DNA of 64,000 nucleotides, taken from contig JALPQD010000640.1 in the NCBI GenBank assembly GCA_023101885.1, positions 475,614 through 539,613 of the forward strand, read 5' to 3'. Under the pieces are notes generated by a model. The model was not told the origin of the DNA, searched no databases, and worked only from the letters and a program-made list of their open reading frames with translations. Made by a program: the position numbers and the translations under genes. The DNA is from Typhlomys cinereus (lineage: Eukaryota > Chordata > Mammalia > Rodentia > Platacanthomyidae). Positions 46,076 through 58,150 of the stretch are shown here, piece by piece (the first letter of the stretch is position 1; the number at the start of each line of letters is the position of its first letter).

Positions 46076-47790
46076 TCCCTAGAACAGAAATGCACCACAT
46101 GAAAAAAAGGATCCATCTTTTCTCACGTGCATGAGGCCCCGTATTTGGAGGACACAGACCTCTAGAGTCGAAAGCCAGGTTGTTTTGTCCAAAATGACAC
46201 AACTAGGCAAGGTTAAGAGCCTTTGGCACACATAGAAATAATTGTATGTTTCCTTTATTATGTGATTTGGGTATCTCATTGAAAAATGTAGGAAACAAAT
46301 GTCTTAAAAACTGATGGAAGTCCTAGGGAGACCAGTACCCGCACTTGAGGATGGGAAGACCACGGGTGGCAAAATCTATGTCTCCGACTGGGGCAGAGTG
46401 GTCCAGTCTTGTGTGGGCATGGAGCGGGCAGTTTCTTCAGTGGGCAGTGCAGCGTCTTTGAAAGGGAATGGTAGGTGAACACGTGGGACTCATTCTGGGA
46501 CTTTTTTATGAATCTCGCATTTGACTTGTGCTTCCTTATAACTTGGCACTTACTAAGTTCCTCTCTGTGGAAGGATCTAGCAGATCAGGGTCATTTTTAT
46601 TTTAAAAAATGTGGCACCTCATTTTCTCTAAATAAGGCCACGTGAGTGCTGAGTGGAGGGGAGCTTTGGGAGACAGGAACATTTTTCCCGTTTTCTGTTT
46701 GAAGCAGTGGGGTCGTCAGGAGCAGAAGCAGGTGTGGGACCATGATGCACCAGCCCCACGCAGCTCAAAGCTTTGAGCCTCGGAGCTTCGGCCGAGAGGA
46801 GAGCAGAGGCTGGGGTGCCACGTGCCAGGTCTCTGTGTCCCACACCCAGCAGGGGAGGGCCTGACTGTGGAGCTCACAGGAGCCAGGGGCTTGAGGAACA
46901 AAAACCTGTCACACCTCTGAAACCCCATGGCCAGTTCTACTGGAGGAAGGCAGCGCGCATGAGCAGCGTGAGTGGGATTCTGTAAGCTTTGGAATGTCCA
47001 CATTTGACATGAATTGTTCAGCACGCAAGATTTTCAAACAGCTCAAATAAAAAATATCCTTAAAGTCAAAGTGTGCTTCTTCTGTAGGAATTAATGTGAA
47101 TTTCACACACACACGCTCACGCAAACGCACACGCACACGCACATGCACACGTATATGCATATGGTCTTTTATGCTTTTCTTATATTGACCTAGATGCTTG
47201 ATTGAAGCCCTCTCTCCTGTGCTCACATAGGCAGTGTGATGTGAGGCTTGGCTCCCCTCATTGATCACTGCTCCCCTGATTGGACACGGTGCAGTCCATG
47301 AACAGCAGTTTCGGATGGTCCTGGTCTCAAGCCACCACTGGCTTCAGGAGTCTGCACTGTAGAGGACACGGCAGCAAGAAGCATGCAGCTGTCTGTCTTT
47401 CCCAGGACGACAAGTACGTGGCAGAGCTACCTTGACTTCCCTGGCTGTAGCCCTCCCTGGGAGAATCAGACTTATGAAGACCACCTATGATCCTCTCTGA
47501 TTGGAGGGCTCAGTACATCCTTGCTCCTTTCTTCCTGGCAACAGACAGAACCTCTGCTTCATAGGAGTCCCCACGAACCTTTGATGATCACTGATTCTGC
47601 AGATCATAAGATTCTATGGCAGCCCCAAAGGTGGAGGTGAGCTAAAGTTGAGCTGGTAAAAATGGGGTGCAGAGCAAGCACCTGCCACTGTGCCTAAGAG
47701 GTGAGGGAAACAGACCTTTGGAGTATTTGGTATAGACTCAGGGTGGGGCAGCGAGGACTGACCAAGTACCTGCAGATCCTTGGAAGAGAT

Positions 47791-47968
47791 GACAGGGACC
47801 ACACTGAGACTTGGGGCTGGGAGAGATGACAGGGACCACCCCGAGACTTGGGGCTGGGAGAGATGACAGGGACCACCCCGAGACTTGGGGCTGGGAGAGA
47901 TGACGTGGATCACACTGAGACTTGGGGCTGGGAGAGATGACAGGGACCACCCTGAGACTTGGGGCTGC
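47791..47968. repeat. Minisatellite, 37 bp unit, about 4.8 copies
   Basis: Units start at 47791, 47828, 47865, 47902 and 47939, each with 'gagacttggggctgggagag'. Few substitutions, so recently homogenised. Minus-strand Ser/Pro-rich frames across it are artefacts. Confidence 0.95.
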
Positions 47969-48689
47969 ATATCAGAAGATGACTCTGAAGCCTGCAGAAG
48001 CTGGAGATGGAGGGCCAAGGTGGGATTCCTTGGGAACAGGAAACTTCGCTTGGTGGTAATTGACACGTTGCAGATCCCAGAAATGTACCATGCTCTCTCC
48101 TCTGCTGTCTACCTGCAGGAGCTCTGCGTGTTTCTCCAGGGATCTAATTAGTCAGTGAAAACAAGAGGATTTGAACACTGATTCATTGGTGAGTAGACGC
48201 AGTGAAGGTGTGCAGAAGAGAGACTGTCTCCTGACAGTCAGCTCTCAAGCATACATGTCATTTTTCAGGAGATAAAGCCGCAGATGTGAGGAAATTACAT
48301 GGGGAAGGTGGAAACCAGTTCCATGAAGAAGCTGCATGAGGAAGGTGGGAATCTGATCGGCACCAGAAGGGGGGGGGGCAGATGACCTCTGTGTATGGAG
48401 GGGAGCTGGGAGGAGTGGGGTGTGGAAGGAGTCTGTGGAAGGAGTTCTCTGGCTGAGAACAGGAGGCCAGGTCAGGTATGAAGGTTAGCTGGGGAGAGTC
48501 TTATCAGAAGGCACCTTGGCCTCTGTCTCAGATGCCCACACTCACACGTGTGCCACCCACCAAAGCTCACTATGGAAACGCTGGTTCTGGTCGTCAGCGG
48601 GATGCTGCTGCCATTGCTGTAGGTGGGCAAAGATACCCCTGTGGTGATGGCAGGGCAGCGGGGCACGCTGCACGCTGCTGCCACTCTTA

Positions 48690-48914
48690 ACATAGGGCAT
48701 CACAGAGTGCTCCATGTCCACTCTTGTCACAGGGCATCACAGCGTGCTCCATGTCCACTCTTGTCACAGGACGTCACAGCGTGCTCCGCTGTCCACTCTT
48801 GTCACAGGGCATCACAGAGTGCTCCATGTCCACTCTTGTCACAGGACATCACAGCGTGCTCCATGTCCACTCTTGTCACAGGACATCACAGCGTGCTCCA
48901 CTGTCCACTCTTGA
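48690..48914. repeat. Minisatellite, 37-38 bp unit, 6 copies
   Basis: The unit contains 'tccactcttgtcacagg.catcacag.gtgctcc'. Successive 'tccatgtcc' positions are 48711, 48748, 48785 and 48823. One-base length variants ('gctgtcc' against 'atgtcc') create all three phases, which explains long open frames in several frames. Confidence 0.95.
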
Positions 48915-51900
48915 GTGTCTGGTGTGTGACCCCTCTACATCTATAACCTTACGGGAACAAGGGCTTTTGCTCTTGTTTGGGATTCTGGTTCTAATTCACA
49001 GTCCAGCTTCACAGGAGGCTCGCCCCATACCCGGAGCCAGCGGACCTGGGTGTAAGCTATCCGCAGGGATTGCAGCGAGAGGAGAAAACCTCACCTCAAG
49101 TCCGTCCAAACATGCAGAAGTGTGCAAGCTACGGACCAGCTCTCCCCGCCTCGTCTACCTGCTTGGAGAGGGCCCCACACCCCTGCGCGTTCCCTCATGG
49201 CCAGTCAGCAGCCTCCTGCAGGCCTCCTTGATGGCTGCCTTAGCTCCCAATTCTTCACAGTTGCGCCCGAAGCTCAGCCTTCAACTGTCGAGGTGTGTCT
49301 ATGTATCTAACTAGCAAACCATCTTCATGTATTTCTAGTGATACTTCTTTTTTCATTCTCTTTGCCTGAGTAAAGAACCGAGTGTCCCTTGATCGTCCGT
49401 CTTGGTAGCATGAGAGATGTGTGTTTACCAGTAGCTAAAATCCCCGAGGACTAATCTTACGCTCTTTGCTGCTGACTTGGGACTTGAAGCTAAGAGTTTC
49501 TTCCCCGAGCACGTTACCCTGTCTGGTTGGTGAACCCTGTACAGAGGACAGGAGTATCCAGAGCCGGCTTTTAGAACCCATCTAGGACAGAGCCATTCTG
49601 GAATTCGTCTACTCAGCATGGAGCCTGCAATTCTTAACATGCTCTCAAGACTCAAGCACGAGGATTGTGCCTTTTAATTCCATTTTTTGAGGTCTCCTTC
49701 TGTGCACCAGCCACGTGGCAGAGCATTAGATTCCAGGCAGGAAATAAATTATGGATGTAAAAGTCATAAAGGTAATTTATAGTGGTTTCTGTTGCACTTA
49801 AAATTAGCATTTGAAGATTGCACTGGCATTTGAATTCTGCCACGTGGTCGACAAACTGCTTCTGGGATTCATTTGCTCTGCAGCGTGCTGGGGGCTTTGT
49901 TTTCATGGTGGACCCTGTCAATTCCGTCACTGCAAGGAGACCCCTGTGATCTGTGCACAGGGCATCCTGTACCACAGGGCCAGACAGGGAGAGACTTGGC
50001 AGTGTGGATGGGAGCCACTTGGAGGCTAGCGAGCTGTCTCTGGAGCCCTGAGAAGCAGGGACACACTGACAGCACATCTTTATTGACTCCCCGAAAAGGA
50101 GCAAAGTCCAGGCCCAGTGTGGTCCGTCAACTCGTCTGTCAGGTTCTAGGCTGTAATGAACTGTGTCTGAAGGAAAAGCAAACCAAACGCTGCTTACCGT
50201 AAATTTCTACACCACGCACAACAGTTCCGAAGTAAGATCTATTCCAGTGACAGAAGCACAGCAAGAGATATCTTTTCCAGCAAGATCTTCTCATGCACAG
50301 AGAGACATCTTTTCCAGCAAAATCTTCTCAAGAATATTTTACAGTTCTTCTTGGGTGTGATCAGTGATTGATTTTTATGTGTGAATATCTTACTGGTGGT
50401 CATATCTCACTTGTCCCCAAGGCAGGACAAACTGGAGAAATATAAGAGGAGAGACGAGGAGAACTTGGAGATTAGACAGAGGCTTGAAGGGTCTGTGACC
50501 TCATGCCCTGCACCCCTCTTTGGTCTCCAGTGTTCCTCTTGGTTTCCCGCAGAGAATCGCTTCTCCCCAGGAGTTGTGAAGGCGACGTTCTCCTGTGAGC
50601 CACATTCCTTCTCCTGCTGTCTGGCGTACAAGGCTGGCAGCTCAAGCCTGCGGGCTGGTGACTGTGGCTCTGCCGTGTCTCCTTGGTTCACAAGCCTTGC
50701 TCCACATGGACAGACACGGGCTTCTCATCTGCAATGCCTCTGTCTCGCCTCAGCTCTGCTCCCAAGCTCTCTGTGTGTCTACCAGCTCGTCACCTCGAGA
50801 GCCATCGAGGACCCAAGGGTCATCTGTGACCTTCCTTTGCAGGGAGTCGTGTGCACGATGCAGACGTGTGTCTCTCAACCCCGTCCTGTATCCGTGAATG
50901 ACTAGTTACAGCACCCTCACTCGCTCCAGGCTACCTCCTCTTCTGCCCCCTCCTCCCTTACAAACCCAGTCCTGCTCCTATCTCCTTCTTCACCCAGACC
51001 AGTCTGGCAGGTGTGGCTAAGCCAGAGACTTAACTTGCTACCTTAGCTATGATGTGCGGGGAGTCTCCAACCTTGGAGGAAAAGCCTGGGGCTGTGTCGC
51101 CAGCCCAGACCATCACAGTGCCACCCACGTCTTCACCTCCACACACTCTCCTCCTTATCCCCAGCTTCAAGTCCATTTATATCTGGACACTAAAGAAAGA
51201 GTCCCGGGTAGATGGTGGCCCCCTGCTGGAACGCCAGACGTCAACCCTTTCGGTGCCATAGATCGGGTGGGCTGTGAGGTGGGTACACATGGAGGCCATG
51301 CAAGCAAAAGTCATTTCACACCTTACACTTCAGCATTGTGGTGTCAGCCCATGTGGCGTGGCTGGAGCTGCGCCCAGCTGAAATCGTACCAACCACACAC
51401 CTCTGACGTGTTGCTCTTCCTGTGGTTGACGGTCTTAAAAATCTACGATCAGCCCAGTGGCCGGCTTGCCTTGGGTCTCAGGCTCCATCCTCTTGGGTTT
51501 TCTTCCCACTGCGTCCTCCCACCCCACAGGGTCAGAACCTCCCCTGCACGTGTTTGGAGGGTGCTGGTCCTTCATTGTTGTCATCATTATCAAACAATCT
51601 CAGTCTTTCTTTCCTACTAGTGCTTAAGTCTGAAGAGGGCAGTGCACTGCCTTGCAGATTCTGAGCATTTCACGCCTGAAAATGGTTTGCAAGACTACCA
51701 ACTCCTACCTCATTTTTAGTTAACATGCGTGATGATTTCAAAAACTTCACAAATGGGCGGCATGGTAGAAAACACCGCACACAGGTTTTGAATGACTAAC
51801 AACTCCAGACTTGTCCAGGTGACGCAGGGTGTGACCCTGAGCAACCCACAAGACGCTTTTCCTCCCTGCCTGGGAGCCTGGCCAGGTATTGAGTGGGATT

Positions 51901-52878
51901 GTGACTGCAAGATGCTTCACAAAGTGACCCTCGACTTAGGACGTCATCACTAAAACACCCTGATGAACAGCGTTGGACGTGAGGGGAACGTGCCGCTGCA
52001 TCTGTTGGTAACCACACTTTGAAGAGTGTGACTTCAGGAGGAAGGGAACCTGACCCAATCAGAACAGATGTTTGGTCACTTCCTGGCCTCCCCCTCTTTC
52101 TAATCAGCTGACCTGAAAATTCTCATCATAAAACACCCTAAATGTCACCGTTAATTCAGGACCAAAATTGCTATGTAAATGAACTGAGAGATGAGCTCAT
52201 TTTCCTCTCAGATTCTACCCTAGGGATCCCCCTCCCCAAGCCCCTCTGGGCTTGAGCTGGGCCTGAGGCACTAAAGAAGGGCTCTGCAGAACCGGGGAGC
52301 TCTGGAAACTCATTCTGTGGGACTGGAGCAAAGACACCCAGAAAGAAGCAAGCAGAGACGCTGGCTGCCAAAGCGCGGGCAGAAGAGAGGAATGCAAGCA
52401 GAGGGGCAGCATGCCCTGCAGTGCACCGCCAAGAAGAGGCAGATGATCCAAGAGGTTGCGTCATGGATGGTGCCCCAAAGCCACTGCAACAATGTAAGTG
52501 CCACTTGCCTCTGGCCCGGCCCTGCTGGATGAGGACACGACCTACATCTACGGATGCTCATAGCAGAGAGGACCATGTGCAGACGTGACGCACGTCTCTC
52601 TTCAGGGAGATGAGTCGCAGTGGGTAGGGAAGGAACCACTGAAACAACCTGGGCAAGAAAAGAGGGTGTTTCTGCTCAATGCCAAAAATCCACCTGATGT
52701 CCAGCTTCCCAAAGTACTGTGGCCTCTGTTCCCTTTGAGCTGGGAAAGGTCTCCTTCCCGATGCATAGAATAGGGGTAAGAATTAATTATTCTATAAGCA
52801 AGAAAGAGATTTTCAGCCAATTTGCACAAGTCAAACTTACTCAAATCTTACTAATACACCTAGCATATCTCTGTTTTG
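48915..52878. other. Mostly unassigned, GC-moderate stretch
   Basis: Apart from candidate element C, no repeats or genes were recognised. Overlapping open frames at 50381-50905 (174 codons) and 51054-51620 (188 codons) show no domain and lack a supporting poly-A or splice context, so I do not call them. Confidence 0.45.
49660..49900. promoter_or_regulatory. Candidate conserved non-coding element C
   Basis: A non-repetitive segment with 'gaaataaattatggatg', 'gtcataaaggtaatttatag' and 'cacttaaaattagcatttg', plus two CACGTGG E-boxes ('gccacgtgg') about 120 bp apart, near 49711 and 49840. Motif density and lack of repeat character suggest a regulatory island. Inference only. Confidence 0.35.
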
Positions 52879-53133
52879 CTCTGTGTGTATATGTATGTGT
52901 GTATGTGTGTGTGCACATATGTATATGTATGTATGTGTGTGTGCTGCTGTGTGTATGTATGTGTGTATGTGTTTGTGTGTGTATGTGTATGTATGTATGT
53001 GTGCATATATGCGTGTGTGTATGGAGTGGGTATGTGTGTGTGTATGTATATATGTGTGTGTGCGTGCATGTGTGTATGTGTGTGTGTAGTAGGTATGTAT
53101 ATGTATATGTGTGTGTGTTTATGTGTGTGTTTG
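52879..53133. repeat. Compound (TG)n/(TATG)n microsatellite, about 250 bp
   Basis: TG/TATG repeats with rare interruptions such as 'gctgctg' and 'gtagtagg'. Long Cys/Val and His/Thr open frames here are artefacts. Unlike most TG tracts in the window, I could not define a SINE body beside it. Confidence 0.93.
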
Positions 53134-53649
53134 TGAAGGGGTAAAGGAGTGAAGCGGCGAAAGGGCGAGGGCACCACCTCCTTCCTCTGGCGACGCAAAC
53201 CATCCCCACCAAGTTGCCTTCACCATTTCCTAACCTCCAGCTTCCTCCTACCTTTTCTTAGTGGACTGTTCTGTGAGTTTCCAGATTCTCCATCCCAGAC
53301 TGTGGCGGCTAATTCTGTGGCCCGGTTCCCAGTGAGGACCCAGCAGCACCTGGTCAGGAAGGGGCTCGAGGGTCTCACAGTGATCCTGCAGAAGCGTGCA
53401 TGGGACACAAAGGAGGGCTGCCTTGGGGCTCTGGGCGGCCATCACAGCCAAAGGGGACACGAGAACCGTCCAGAGTCCACTTATTCCACAGCCGAGACCG
53501 TGAGCTGTGGCCGGCAGTAAAGCCAGAAACAAGGTCTCTGCCCCTCCTCTGGGGGCCATGCGTGCTGCAGCAGCTGCTTGTGGCCGTGTCACCCAGAGCT
53601 CAGGTGAGTAACGCCAACCCGTATTTTATTTCTTTACCCATCCATCCCT

Positions 53650-53920
53650 TAATGGCTGTCTAGGCTGGTTCCAATTCTTGTCTGTTGTGAATGGTGTCAC
53701 GTAATCACTAGAATGCAGGTATTTTTCTATATGCTGACTTCGCTTCCTTCAGATGCATACCTAGGAATAGTATAGCTGGATCATATGACAGTTCTATTTT
53801 TAATATTTTCAAGAATCTCCATACTGTTTTCTATAACGTCAGGACTATTCTGCATTCCTGCCCTACAAGTAAGCAAGAGTTTATATCTTCTCTCAATCTC
53901 CAAAATGAAATCTTGTCACT
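53650..53920 (-). mobile_element. Old LINE-1 fragment, minus strand
   Basis: 'ggttccaattcttgtctgttgtgaatggtg', 'tacctaggaatagtatagctggatcatatgacagttctattttta' and 'gaatctccatactgttttctata' form a well-known antisense LINE-1 3' sequence order. Diverged; no frame. Confidence 0.8.
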
Positions 53921-55118
53921 TTCAGGCAAATGAACAGGATTATCATGTGAGGCAAAATAGCTCAGCTACGGAACTGAATTTCACTTGTTTGCTCTCATAA
54001 GCCGGAAAATAGGTGGGACATGAAGTGAAAGAGGAAGAACAGCTTTTTGGGAAGAGGAATAGAGGAAGTTACAGGAGACTGGAGGGGCAGCAGAAGAGTG
54101 GGGGAGGGCAGCAAGGCAGTAAGAGGGGGAGTGGGATGAGGGAGGGGAGAGGCAGAGGAAGGTGACCTGAAGAGAGGACGCAGCCAGAATCTGCACGTGT
54201 GGTGATGTCCCAGGGAAACTCATGAGTGGACCGGCACATAACTGGACACGAGGTGGAGGGGCGAGCATAGGAGGAGGATGTGGCCAGAGCAGATGGTCTC
54301 CAACAAGAGAGGAGGGATGCTGGGACGAGACAACACTATCAAAGAGTCCAAGGAGCAAACTAGCACAGCTGTTCTGAGGCAAAACCCAACAGTCTGGCAG
54401 GAGGGCTGTGAATTGGCGGGTTAAAGTGGATTATCTTGGCGGAAGGGTAAATATCGTCAGTAGACCAATGCACACATCTGTACTGCAAGCTTTCGCCAAT
54501 TCTGTTCTGCAGTACACTGAAGAGGCGTCTACCACCCACCACCACTACCATACAGTTGGACAAATGTCCCATGTAGGAAAAACAGAATATTAGGGCTGAT
54601 TTTCTGGTTTCTAGAAACTCACAGCCAGATAAATAATAAACAGTACGGTTTTGATAAATAATTGTTTTTAGTGCTTAAAATCATGTCATGAAATGACAGA
54701 TATGTGTATGATGTCATATGATATATAGAAACTCTTGTGAAACATCTATGTTAATATATGTGAAATGCACACATGATGGTTTATTTTAATGCCAGCTCCA
54801 CTGGGACATGGTCCCCACAGCTGTGGTGAAACGTTGCTGTTTCTGTGAGAGTTGGAAGGGAGTCTCTCTGTGACATGGGATGGGCCTGACTGAACCCTCA
54901 CTGCTCCTCAGAGGTCTGATGTGTCCTTGTGGCCCCAGCTCAGAAGTGTGTGTGGGTCCTTCGTCACAGAGCCTCACAGGAGCGGAGCCCATGATCCTCT
55001 TTCCATTCCCAAGATTCCTACTGTTAAGGAGGAGCAACGTCCTCGGAGTGGGACAGAACCAACGCTGCCACCATGGAGTAGTGGATGCCGTGGTAATCTG
55101 CAAGAGGCTGGCGGTCAT

Positions 55119-55606
55119 GGTAAGAAGGAGAGAGAGAGAGAGAGAGGAGAGAGAGGAGAGAGAGAGAGGAGAGAGAGGAGAAAGAGAGAAGAGAGAGAGG
55201 AGAGAGAGGAGGAGGGGAGACAGAAGAGGAGAAGAGAGGGAGAGGGAGAGAGGGAGAGAGGGGAGAGGAGAGAGGAGGGGAGGAGAGAGAGAGAGAGAGA
55301 GGAGAAAGAGGGCGGAGAGGAGAGGGGGGAGAGAGGGGAGAGAGGAGAGAAGGGAGAGAGGGGGGAAAGGAGAGAAGGGAGAGAGGGGGGAAAGGAGAGA
55401 AGGGAGAGAGGGGGGAGAGGAGAGAGGGGAGAGAGAGGAGAGAGAGAAGAGAGAAGAGAGAGAGGGGAGAGAAAGAGAAAGAGAGAGAAGAGAGAAAGAG
55501 AGAAGACAGAGAAGACAGAGAAGAGAGGAGAGAGAGAGGAGAGAGAGGGGAGAGAGCGAAAGAGAGAGAGAAGACAGAGAAGAGAGGAGAGAGAGAGAAA
55601 ACAGCA
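55119..55606. repeat. Long GA-rich polypurine tract, about 490 bp
   Basis: Almost pure purine on the plus strand, with only a handful of C residues (for example 'gagacagaag', 'gggcgg', 'gagcgaaag'). It begins with a GA run and continues as irregular GAGAGGA/GAAAGA blocks. It produces the window's longest open frames (313, 259, 229 and 208 codons), all low-complexity and not genes. Confidence 0.96.
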
Positions 55607-56277
55607 ATAGCAAAGCTCCTGATGATAGTAACAGGTTAGTATCAGGAGAACAGAGGTGAAAGTCGCAGAGCGCTCCCCTGGGGTCCCAGCAATCACCCCT
55701 CCACTTCCTCCCCCTCCACGTGTACACAACGCTGGGTACACGGGGTGGCAGGTTGACCTAGAGGGACTCTGTGGTGAAGTAGTGGATGCCGTGGATGCAC
55801 AGATTCAGCCCGAGGTCCCCACCTGTGACCCGATCGCTCAGTGCTACTCGCGGGCTCCCGTGAGGCGCCGTCGCCCAATCTTCCCTGACAGTGTCTATGA
55901 AGCCCACAGCTTCACCAAACTGGACATGGACACCATTTGACACTGAGGCCCTGTGTGGGGTGAAGAGATGTTTGTTCGTGTCTCCCCGGGACACATCACC
56001 CTGCACTTGCCTGTAGGGTGTGTGTTCTGTGATTGGATCGGGTTTTCTGAAGACCACCCATGTAGAAAAAGCTGCATCAGTCTTCCGGAGCTACCACAGT
56101 GCCTTCTCATCAAGCACGTGTCTTACAGCAACACAAGCTGTGACCAGCTCTGCTGAAGGGCCGGGCTCTGTTTCTAAGTTCTGGAGCAGGTCCTGCCTTT
56201 CTTCTTGCAGCACCCTGAAGTGCTGCAGTTACTGCGCACAAATTATTTCACAGACTCATCTCTGCAGAATTATTTTC

Positions 56278-56400
56278 TTAAGACCGGGCTCTGAGAAAGC
56301 TCGTAGGATTGTCTTGATTACATAATTCACACAGAAAGACGTAATCCAGAGAGGAACAGACCACTTTTGGGGCAGGTGGACACATTCTTGCCCTCTCGTG
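56278..56400 (+). mobile_element. Fragment of a MaLR/ERVL-like LTR
   Basis: 'gctctgagaaagctcgtaggattgtcttgattacataattcac' followed by 'gaaagacgtaatccagag.ggaacagacca' parallels the element at 57835 word for word with substitutions. Only about 120 bp is preserved. Confidence 0.55.
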
Positions 56401-56469
56401 TCTGCCATGTGGGATTCTCTGTGGGTGACTGTCCTCATCTTTTATACGCACAGCAGTCAGAGTGGTTTG

Positions 56470-56859
56470 TGTGATAGTTAATCCTGGGTGTCAACTTGAC
56501 ACAACATTAACTAAGATCAGCTGAGACCACCTGAAGAGATTGTCTGGACAATACAAAGACCAGCCTTAGATCCTATTGGAACCTCCCAGTAGTGGACCAG
56601 ATAAAAGGAACCATAGAACAGGAGACTAGGAAGAAGAGAGACTTTCCAGGAATCCTCCAGCCTTCAGCCGTCACCCGCTAGCATACTGGATGCTTGCAGG
56701 GATGTAGCCTGCTTCCAGCTTCAACCACCAGCCATGTCGCCTCCTCCATGAAAGACTGTTTCTCCCCTCTGGAACCATAAGCTAAATAAATCCCTTTTTC
56801 CCTTAAGTTGTTTGACTTTGAATGTTCCCTCACAGCAACAGTTAAAAGTAGCCATTACA
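56470..56859 (+). mobile_element. MaLR (MT/ORR1-type) LTR with exact target duplication
   Basis: Begins TGTGATAGTTAATCCTGGGTGTCAAC and ends '...gtagccattaca'. It contains 'gataaaaggaac' (TATA-like), 'ccataagctaaataaatccc' and 'cccttaagttgtttgac'. A perfect 5 bp duplication gtttg flanks it at 56465-56469 and 56860-56864. Confidence 0.9.
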
Positions 56860-57059
56860 GTTTGTGTCTTTCTTCCACTTGATTACGTCCGCAAAGACTT
56901 CATTCTGCTGACGTTACGCTCACTGATGTGAGGGGCTCAAGGCCTTGACATGGGCTTTGGAGGGATGTATTTAATCCATAATGGTTTCTCAGCTGTTCCT
57001 GGCACGGTGTCAAGGAGTGAGACCTTGCCAGGCCCTTCTCTTCCAGAGCAGGCTGCTTA

Positions 57060-57440
57060 AATCACTTTCCACATTAGAAATTTAAAATGACTCTATTCCA
57101 CCCCATCTGAAGTGCAGGAACTGAGAAATTATTTAAAATGCAGATGCATAGCAGCCCTTCTTTGTAGCAGAGGAAAGCAAGCCCGGCCTCTGTTATTCAT
57201 CTTTGCACACCCTGATGGGTATGAACTGCATTTCATTTCAAAGAAAATCAAACAAGCCATGGCCTGAAGATGCCGCAGATGTTAAGCAGCTATCTGATTA
57301 TGCAGTGCATGGCTGTCATTGTTTAATTTTCTTAAGTAATGTTTAAAATGTCTCAGTAGGTTAGACTTGATCCTTTTTCTCATTGGAATAGTCAATTATT
57401 TAACAACAAAAAACAATCTCCACTTTGTGAAAGAGAAAAC
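57060..57440. promoter_or_regulatory. Candidate conserved non-coding element D
   Basis: Non-repetitive, AT-rich and motif dense. Motifs include 'aaaatgcagatgcatag', 'tctgattatgcagtgcatgg', 'gtcattgtttaattttcttaag' (SOX-like attgt plus TAAT) and 'cagctatctgatta' (E-box/GATA-like). It shows no repeat homology elsewhere in the window. Likely a regulatory island by composition; this is inference. Confidence 0.38.
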
Positions 57441-57611
57441 CTCTACGTTGAGGAAAGGGGAATTTAGACCTGCAAACTATGGGCGGGAAGTGAGCAGAGG
57501 ACGAGAGAAATGAAAGATCAGGGCTGCGTCGTGAGGGTCCTAAAGTCTCTACGGCCTCATTTCAGCCCACAGCTCTGGCCTTTTACAAGTGGAGCTTTGG
57601 GCACTGCAGTC

Positions 57612-57722
57612 CTGCAGTCACACGCACGGGTCAGGCCCTGCAGTCACACGCACGGGTCAGGCCCTGCAGTCACACGCACGGGTCAGGCCCTGCAGTCACA
57701 CGCACGGGTCAGGCTCTGCATT
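57612..57722. repeat. Minisatellite, 26 bp unit, about 4.3 copies
   Basis: Unit starts at 57612, 57638, 57664 and 57690 are identical in 'ctgcagtcacacgcacgggt'; the fifth unit is truncated. Perfect identity of four units implies recent expansion. Confidence 0.96.
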
Positions 57723-57834
57723 CACCCCAGGAATAGCCCAGGGGAGCAATGGCTGCCATTGGTACCTGGTTCTGTCCCAGGAGTCTGAAGTGAGCGCTCA
57801 GCTGGCAAGTCCTCCAGGACGCGGTTGTGAGCTC

Positions 57835-58150
57835 AGTCTCAGCCGTCAACTTGACTCTCAGAGGGCACCTTCTGGACGCATCTTTTAGGAGCTGTCTAGT
57901 TAAGACTACATCTGAGAAAGCCTGCAGGAGTGTCTTGATTGCATGATTCACGTGGAAAGATCCAGAGCATGGTGGAGCAGACCATTCCGTGGGCTGTGGA
58001 TAAGACGGAGCGAGCTGGTTAACGCTGCGGTAGACAGGCAAGTGAGAAGCAAGTGCACATGTAACTCCCCTGCCTGTAATTTGTGAAAGGTACAAAATCT
58101 CTTGCGCCCCTACTTGTGGAGGTTTGGTCTTCATTACAGCAGCAGAATTG
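57835..58150 (+). mobile_element. Diverged MaLR/ERVL-like LTR
   Basis: 'ccgtcaacttgac', 'ctgagaaagcctgcaggagtgtcttgattgcatgattc', 'gagcagaccattccgtgggctg' and 'gataagacggagcgagctgg' follow family order. The polyadenylation end is missing. Confidence 0.6.

Noticed and set aside
47791..48914. Possible CRISPR-like array (regular 37 bp period)
   Set aside because: The whole unit repeats, with no unique spacers between repeats; a plain minisatellite in a mammalian context.
48623..49314. Plus-strand frames of 66-196 codons with repeated peptide units
   Set aside because: They translate the 37-38 bp minisatellite; unit-length shifts keep all phases open.
51054..51620. 188-codon plus-strand open frame, and 50381-50905 (174 codons)
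   Set aside because: Unrecognised sequence, Ser/Pro/His-rich composition, and competing open frames in the other phases; insufficient for a gene call.
52719..53212. Open frames of 112-141 codons
   Set aside because: Same cause, the TG/TATG microsatellite at 52879-53133.
54786..55741. Long open frames of 208-313 codons on both strands
   Set aside because: They are translations of the GA/TC tract (Arg-Glu or Ser-Leu repeats) present in several frames at once; no domain or codon signal.
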